Positions 40,947 to 45,937 of a DNA stretch of 45,937 bases are shown piece by piece (positions within the stretch are counted from its first letter, which is position 1; each line of letters opens with the position of its first letter). The DNA is from Marinilabiliales bacterium (GTDB lineage Bacteria > Bacteroidota > Bacteroidia > Bacteroidales > SZUA-534). The position numbers and the translations under genes were made by a program. Below the pieces are notes generated by a model that made no database searches, was not told the origin of the DNA, and saw only the letters and a program-made list of their open reading frames with translations. The stretch spans positions 1 to 45,937 of the forward strand of contig DOTG01000010.1 of NCBI GenBank assembly GCA_003512955.1. Direction: 5' to 3'.

Positions 40947-41423
40947 ATGGAAAACAAAAGCCAGCGATTGGCCGAAATTAAAAGAATCATTCAGAGTGAG
41001 CATGTTACATCGCAGGACGAACTGCTCCAAAAGCTTATTTCCCAAGGATACCTTATTACACAAGCTACACTTTCAAGAGATTTGAAGCTACTCAAGGTTG
41101 CGAAAATGCCCGACGGTGGAGGATCGTACCGCTATGTGTTACCCAATGCCATAACTTCCGTACACATCAGCAGTAGCAGCAAACAAACCATGGATGGTTT
41201 TTTGTCCATCGAATTTTCAGGAAATATCGGGGTGATTAAAACCGTCCCGGCGTTTTCGCATACCGTGGCTTCAGCCATTGATGCAGCCGATGTAACTTCT
41301 ATTTTAGGCACCCTTGCCGGCAACGACACAGTTCTTTTAGTTACCCGCGAAGGATTTACCTCCTCCGATGTAAAACAAGCATTGCTTAAAGAATTCCCCG
41401 ATCTGATAGATAAACTCCTATAA
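40947..41423 (+). CDS. argR: Arginine repressor ArgR
   Basis: This is an arginine-responsive hexameric regulator of arginine synthesis and degradation genes. It has 158 residues from the ATG at 40947; an upstream frame begins at 40812 but runs through the promoter. The winged-helix DNA-binding domain is visible (RLAEIKRIIQSEHVTSQDELLQKL, ITQATLSRDLKLLKV), followed by the arginine-binding domain (VASAIDAADVTSILGTLAGNDTVLLV). It is the first gene of an operon with carA (10-base gap) and carB, so the repressor probably controls its own operon. Confidence 0.93.
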   Translation: MENKSQRLAEIKRIIQSEHVTSQDELLQKLISQGYLITQATLSRDLKLLKVAKMPDGGGSYRYVLPNAITSVHISSSSKQTMDGFLSIEFSGNIGVIKTVPAFSHTVASAIDAADVTSILGTLAGNDTVLLVTREGFTSSDVKQALLKEFPDLIDKLL

Positions 41424-41433
41424 TTCAACATAA

Positions 41434-42513
41434 ATGGCTAAAGCACGAAACGCAAGACTGATTTTAGAAAACGGCAAAGAATTTTCAGGACGGTCTTTCG
41501 GGTTTCCCGGCTCCGTGGCAGGCGAAGTGGTATTCAACACTGCCATGACAGGCTATCCCGAAAGTTTGACCGACCCCTCCTACAAAGGACAGATTTTGGT
41601 ATCCACCTTTCCATTGATTGGAAATTACGGGGTACCAAACCGGGAAACCGAAAATGGTTTGCTTAAATTTTTTGAATCGGATCGCATTCATATTTCCGGT
41701 TTGGTAATTTCCGATTATTCGTTTGAACACAGCCACTGGAATGCCGAACAGAGCCTTGGCAAATGGCTTACCGACAATAAAGTCCCCGCTATTTTTGGGG
41801 TCGATACCCGGGCACTGACCAAGATCCTGCGTGAATATGGCTGCATGTTGGGCAAAATTGTCATCGACGACCAGGATGTGGAATGGTACGACCCCAACGC
41901 AGAAAATCTGGTCGATCAGGTAAGTATCAAAGAAAAAACCATTTATGGAAATGGCAAGCACCGTATCATGCTCGTGGACTGTGGCGTAAAATTCAATATT
42001 GTCCGCAGTCTGTTAAAATACGATACAACCATTGTGCGTGTCCCGTGGAATTACGATTATTCCAACGAAACCTACGATGGGCTGTTTATCAGCAACGGCC
42101 CTGGCGACCCGGCTATCTGCCAGTCGGCCATCCATCAACTGGGGCAGGCCATGACCAAAGAACAGCCCATTTTTGGCATCTGCCTGGGAAGCCAATTGCT
42201 GGGAATTGCCAGCGGCGCCGAAACCTACAAACTAAAATACGGGCACCGGAGCCACAACCAGCCGGTGATTCAGCATGGTACCAACCGTTGCTTTGTCACC
42301 TCGCAAAACCATGGATTTGCTGTGGACGACCACAAACTCAAAGGCGATTACGAACCCTATTTTACCAACCTCAACGACCAAACCTGCGAAGGCATCCGGC
42401 ATAAATCGAAACCTATTTTTGCCACGCAGTTTCACCCCGAAGCCTCGGGTGGTCCTACCGATACGGCCTTTCTATTCGAGCAGTTTATTGATATGATTAA
42501 AAAAACCAAATAA
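41434..42513 (+). CDS. carA: Carbamoyl-phosphate synthase small subunit (glutaminase)
   Basis: This subunit supplies ammonia from glutamine for carbamoyl phosphate synthesis in arginine and pyrimidine pathways. It has 359 residues. The N-terminal domain shows ARLILENGKEFSGRSFGF and GEVVFNTAMTGYPESLTDPSY. The class I glutamine amidotransferase domain has the nucleophile Cys in FGICLGSQLLG and the His-Glu pair in TQFHPEASGG. It sits 14 bases before carB. Confidence 0.97.
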   Translation: MAKARNARLILENGKEFSGRSFGFPGSVAGEVVFNTAMTGYPESLTDPSYKGQILVSTFPLIGNYGVPNRETENGLLKFFESDRIHISGLVISDYSFEHSHWNAEQSLGKWLTDNKVPAIFGVDTRALTKILREYGCMLGKIVIDDQDVEWYDPNAENLVDQVSIKEKTIYGNGKHRIMLVDCGVKFNIVRSLLKYDTTIVRVPWNYDYSNETYDGLFISNGPGDPAICQSAIHQLGQAMTKEQPIFGICLGSQLLGIASGAETYKLKYGHRSHNQPVIQHGTNRCFVTSQNHGFAVDDHKLKGDYEPYFTNLNDQTCEGIRHKSKPIFATQFHPEASGGPTDTAFLFEQFIDMIKKTK

Positions 42514-42527
42514 GACCCTCACCAGTC

Positions 42528-45500
42528 ATGGATAAAAACATCAAAAAAGTCATCGTTTTAGGTTCGGGAGCCCTCAAGATTGGCGAAGCCGGCGAATTTG
42601 ATTACTCCGGTTCACAAGCCCTGAAAGCTTTGCGCGAAGAAGGGGTTGAAACAGTGCTCATCAACCCGAATATAGCCACGGTACAGACATCGGAAGGAAT
42701 TGCCGACAAAATCTACTTTTTACCGGTAACGCCTGATTTTGTGGAAAGGGTCATCAAAAAAGAAAAACCTCAGGGGATTTTACTGGCTTTTGGCGGCCAG
42801 ACGGCTTTGAACTGTGGCATTAAGCTTCACGACAGTGGCGTGCTGGAGAAGTATCAGGTCCAGGTGTTGGGAACCCCGGTACAAGCCATTAAAGATACCG
42901 AAGACCGTGACCTTTTTGTCCAAAAACTGAACCAGATAGACGTGAAAACGGCCCGCAGCTACGCGGTAAACAATTTAGATGAAGCAAAAGTTGCCGTGGG
43001 AAAACTCGGCTACCCCATCATTGTGCGTGCAGCTTACGCGCTCGGGGGGTTAGGCTCCGGATTTTGTAACAACGACGATGAATTGGAACGCATCTGTAAC
43101 AATGCCTTCTCATTTTCACCCCAGGTTTTGCTGGAGGAGTCGCTCAAAGGCTGGAAGGAGGTGGAATATGAAGTGGTACGCGACCGCTATGACAATTGCA
43201 TCACGGTGTGTAACATGGAAAACTTCGACCCTCTTGGGATTCACACCGGTGAAAGTATCGTGGTGGCGCCCTCGCAAACCCTCTCGAATACCGAATACCA
43301 CAAACTGCGCGAATTGGCAATTAAAATCATCCGCCACATTGGTATTGTGGGCGAGTGTAACGTTCAATACGCCTTAGACCCTGAATCGGAAGACTACCGG
43401 GTGATTGAGGTTAATGCCCGCCTTTCAAGGTCCAGTGCGTTGGCATCTAAAGCTACCGGATATCCTTTGGCTTTTGTAGCCGCTAAATTGGGCTTAGGTT
43501 ACGGCCTTTTTGAATTGAAAAACTCGGTAACCAAAACTACCAGTGCCTTTTTTGAACCAGCGCTGGATTACATCGTCTGTAAAATCCCGCGTTGGGATTT
43601 GGGAAAATTCGAAGGGGTGAGCAAACAGATTGGCAGCTCTATGAAAAGCGTGGGCGAGGTGATGAGTATTGGCCGGAACTTTGAAGAGGCTATCCAGAAA
43701 GGGCTGCGAATGATTGGTCAGGGAATGCATGGATTTGTGGGCAACCGCGATATCGATTTCAACGATATTGAAGAGGAACTGACCAAACCCACCGACATGC
43801 GCATCTTTGCCATCCAGGCGGCGTTAGATGCAGGCTTGGGCATCGATAAAATTCACGACCTAACCAAAATTGACAAATGGTTTTTGGTAAAGCTCCAAAA
43901 CATCAACGACTTAAAAAACAGCCTGAGCCAATATCAATCGCTCGATGAGGCTCCATTGGACCTGATCCGTGAAGCAAAAGTCCGTGGGTTCTCCGATTTC
44001 CAATTGGCCCGGATGATACTGAAAGGCCCGGTGGAACAAATGGAAGCCGAAATGGACCGGGTACGGAACTTCCGAAAAAAGATGGGCATTGTTCCTTTTG
44101 TGAAGCAAATTGATACGCTTGCCGCGGAATACCCGGCAAAAACCAATTACCTGTACCTCACTTATTCCGGCACGGAACACGATGTGGAATTTGTTCACGA
44201 TGACCGCTCGGTGACTGTTTTAGGTTCGGGTGCTTACCGGATTGGGAGCAGCGTAGAGTTCGACTGGTGCGGGGTAAATGCCTTGCAGACTATCAAAAAA
44301 GAGGGCCTCCGTAGCATCATGATCAATTACAACCCCGAAACGGTAAGTACCGATTACGACGTGTGCGACCGCTTGTACTTCGACGAACTTTCGCTGGAAC
44401 GGGTGCTAGATATTTGCGATTTGGAACTGCCTAAAGGGGTGATTGTCTCCACAGGTGGCCAGATTCCCAACAACCTTGCCATGCGTCTGCATAAAAAGCA
44501 GGTGCCTATCCTGGGAACTTCGCCCATTTCCATCGACCGGGCCGAAGACCGCAACAAGTTCTCCAGTATGCTCGACAAATTGGGCATCGACCAACCCCGA
44601 TGGAACGAATTGACCAGCATCGCCGATATTTATGGCTTTGTCGATAAGGTAGGATTTCCGGTGCTTATCCGCCCCAGTTATGTGCTTTCGGGTGCGGCCA
44701 TGAATGTGGTTTCGAACAAGCATGAACTGGAATACTTTTTAAATCTGGCCTCAAAAGTATCGAAACAGCACCCGGTGGTGGTATCAGAATTTATTGAACA
44801 AGCCAAAGAGATTGAGATTGACGCTGTTGCCAACAAAGGCGAGATTGTGAGTTACGCCATTTCGGAACATGTGGAATTTGCCGGGGTTCACTCGGGCGAT
44901 GCCACCATGGTTTTTCCTCCTCAAAAAATCTATTTCGAAACCGTCCGGCGGATAAAAAAGATAAGTAAAGCCATAGCCAAGGAACTGGAGATTTCGGGTC
45001 CCTTCAACATGCAGTTTTTAGCCAAAGACAACGACATTCTGGTTATTGAATGCAACCTCAGGGCATCAAGGAGTTTCCCGTTTGTATCGAAAGTGCTCAA
45101 AGTGAACCTGATTGAGATGGCCACTAAGGTGATGTTGGGTCAGAACGTGAAAAAGCTCGATAAATCCATCTTTGAACTGGATTGCATCGGGGTAAAAGCC
45201 CCGCAATTCAGCTTTGCCCGCCTGGCACAGGCCGATCCCGTGTTAGGTGTTGACATGTCATCCACCGGGGAGGTGGGCTGTATTGGCGACAGTTATTATG
45301 AAGCCATTTTAAAGGCAATGCTTTCGGTAGGATACTCGGTGCCTAAAAAGAACATCCTGTTAAGTACCGGACCCATGCGTTCCAAGGTAGAACTGGTGAA
45401 TTCGTGCAAAATGCTCATTGAAAAGGGCTACAACTTGTTTGCTACCAAAGGGACTGCCCAATTCCTGTCATTGAATGGCATCCCGGTAACTGCCCTGCAT

Positions 45501-45746
45501 TGGCCCGACGAAGATGCCAAGCCCAATGTGTTGGATTACCTGCGGGGAAAAATGATTGATTTGGTCATCAACATCCCCAAAGACCTGAGCAAAGAGGAGC
45601 TGGCCAACGATTATACTATCCGCCGGAGTGCCGTGGATTATAACATTCCTCTGATAACCAACGCCCGGCTGGCCAGCGCGTTTATTTACAGTTTCTGCAA
45701 GCTAAATCCGGAACAGTTGGAGATTAAAAGCTGGAACGAATATTGA
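42528..45746 (+). CDS. carB: Carbamoyl-phosphate synthase large subunit
   Basis: This subunit makes carbamoyl phosphate from bicarbonate, ammonia and two ATP. It has 1072 residues, near the E. coli length. The first ATP-grasp half begins VLGSGALKIGEAGEFDYSGSQALKAL; the second repeats it with VLGSGAYRIGSSVEFDWCGVNAL near residue 565. An MGS-like regulatory domain closes the protein (LSTGPMRSKVELVNSCKMLIEKGYNLFATKGTAQFL). The operon places it under the putative ArgR operator upstream. Confidence 0.97.
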   Translation: MDKNIKKVIVLGSGALKIGEAGEFDYSGSQALKALREEGVETVLINPNIATVQTSEGIADKIYFLPVTPDFVERVIKKEKPQGILLAFGGQTALNCGIKLHDSGVLEKYQVQVLGTPVQAIKDTEDRDLFVQKLNQIDVKTARSYAVNNLDEAKVAVGKLGYPIIVRAAYALGGLGSGFCNNDDELERICNNAFSFSPQVLLEESLKGWKEVEYEVVRDRYDNCITVCNMENFDPLGIHTGESIVVAPSQTLSNTEYHKLRELAIKIIRHIGIVGECNVQYALDPESEDYRVIEVNARLSRSSALASKATGYPLAFVAAKLGLGYGLFELKNSVTKTTSAFFEPALDYIVCKIPRWDLGKFEGVSKQIGSSMKSVGEVMSIGRNFEEAIQKGLRMIGQGMHGFVGNRDIDFNDIEEELTKPTDMRIFAIQAALDAGLGIDKIHDLTKIDKWFLVKLQNINDLKNSLSQYQSLDEAPLDLIREAKVRGFSDFQLARMILKGPVEQMEAEMDRVRNFRKKMGIVPFVKQIDTLAAEYPAKTNYLYLTYSGTEHDVEFVHDDRSVTVLGSGAYRIGSSVEFDWCGVNALQTIKKEGLRSIMINYNPETVSTDYDVCDRLYFDELSLERVLDICDLELPKGVIVSTGGQIPNNLAMRLHKKQVPILGTSPISIDRAEDRNKFSSMLDKLGIDQPRWNELTSIADIYGFVDKVGFPVLIRPSYVLSGAAMNVVSNKHELEYFLNLASKVSKQHPVVVSEFIEQAKEIEIDAVANKGEIVSYAISEHVEFAGVHSGDATMVFPPQKIYFETVRRIKKISKAIAKELEISGPFNMQFLAKDNDILVIECNLRASRSFPFVSKVLKVNLIEMATKVMLGQNVKKLDKSIFELDCIGVKAPQFSFARLAQADPVLGVDMSSTGEVGCIGDSYYEAILKAMLSVGYSVPKKNILLSTGPMRSKVELVNSCKMLIEKGYNLFATKGTAQFLSLNGIPVTALHWPDEDAKPNVLDYLRGKMIDLVINIPKDLSKEELANDYTIRRSAVDYNIPLITNARLASAFIYSFCKLNPEQLEIKSWNEY

Positions 45747-45795
45747 ACTTCGCCTCAATTTACTAAAAGGCTGCAATGTGGGTTAGGTTCTGTTT

Positions 45796-45815
45796 AAAAC
45801 CTGCCGGGGTTTTTT
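45796..45815 (+). terminator. Probable terminator after carB
   Basis: AAAACC (45796-45801) and GGTTTT (45808-45813) form a 6-base stem with a 6-base loop and a T-run. It lies about 50 bases past carB and would end the operon. Confidence 0.55.
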
Positions 45816-45919
45816 AAATTGCTACGCTGGTTTCAGTGTTACAAAAAAACTCTTTTTTAACGTATTTGATGCTTTTATTACTAAAGGTAAACTTAAACAA
45901 CTTGTATTATAAAAAGAAA

Positions 45920-45937
45920 GAGGCTGTCTAAAAAGAC
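45920..45937 (+). mobile_element. Possible insertion-sequence end at the window edge
   Basis: The last 18 bases, GAGGCTGTCTAAAAAGAC, resemble terminal inverted repeats of IS1182-like insertion sequences in Bacteroidota. The element would continue to the right, and no transposase frame is visible here. Recognition from memory only; a matching inverted end is needed. Confidence 0.35.

Overview
The window comes from a member of the Bacteroidota, most likely an environmental Bacteroidia (Marinilabiliales/Prolixibacteraceae-like is my guess, not proven). Reasons: several starts are preceded by the Bacteroidota -7 motif TAnnTTTG, Shine-Dalgarno motifs are weak, two proteins carry type IX secretion (T9SS) sorting tails, hpt and adk lie close to obgE, and many families are typical of the phylum (YfiR/DUF4154, DUF1573, toast-rack, DUF3052). 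I saw no rRNA, tRNA, CRISPR array or complete insertion sequence. The right edge ends in a motif resembling an insertion-sequence terminus.

Layout. 1-233: non-coding, with two mirrored copies of a GTCAC-N3-GTGAC palindrome. 234-3207 (minus): envelope cluster of a TlpA-like thioredoxin, a small unknown protein, a toast-rack protein and a DUF418-like membrane protein. 3368-4624 (minus): exported nucleotide pyrophosphatase/phosphodiesterase. 4891-11482 (minus): complete RND efflux operon (TetR regulator, TolC channel, membrane fusion lipoprotein, RND pump). 11483-11915: gene-poor. 11916-18197: small operons and single genes (DUF1893, exported DUF3108-like protein, M28 peptidase, membrane metallophosphoesterase, aminotransferase with DUF1573, DUF3052). 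18307-25005: nucleotide and ribosome housekeeping (purE, hpt, adk, obgE, PAP2 phosphatase), interrupted between adk and obgE by an opposite-strand cassette of one chemoreceptor and two YfiR paralogues. 25194-30496: porin, exported FMN-binding protein, C1 peptidase, Crp/Fnr regulator divergent from an iron-sulfur protein, and a small unknown protein. 30757-31728: FKBP lipoprotein. 31970-40731: the most unusual region, with two giant repeat proteins, each beside a small T9SS-sorted protein. 40947-45746: argR-carA-carB operon.

The standout is 31970-40731. The two giants (1463 and 1038 residues) share a signal peptide, an N-terminal domain, short beta-type repeats, a 41-43-residue GGFAVGGISSSK repeat, and then uninterrupted arrays of 40 and 27 units averaging 17 residues (NVFLGxxSGxxNxxGxx). 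This spacing and pattern suggest a beta-solenoid fibre. One ends in an S74-type self-cleaving chaperone domain, the other in a different coiled-coil tail. Neither has a T9SS tail, while each small neighbour does. I infer a secreted surface-fibre system in which the small protein could be an anchor or adaptor. The chemoreceptor/YfiR cassette is a second candidate for an uncharacterised sensory module.
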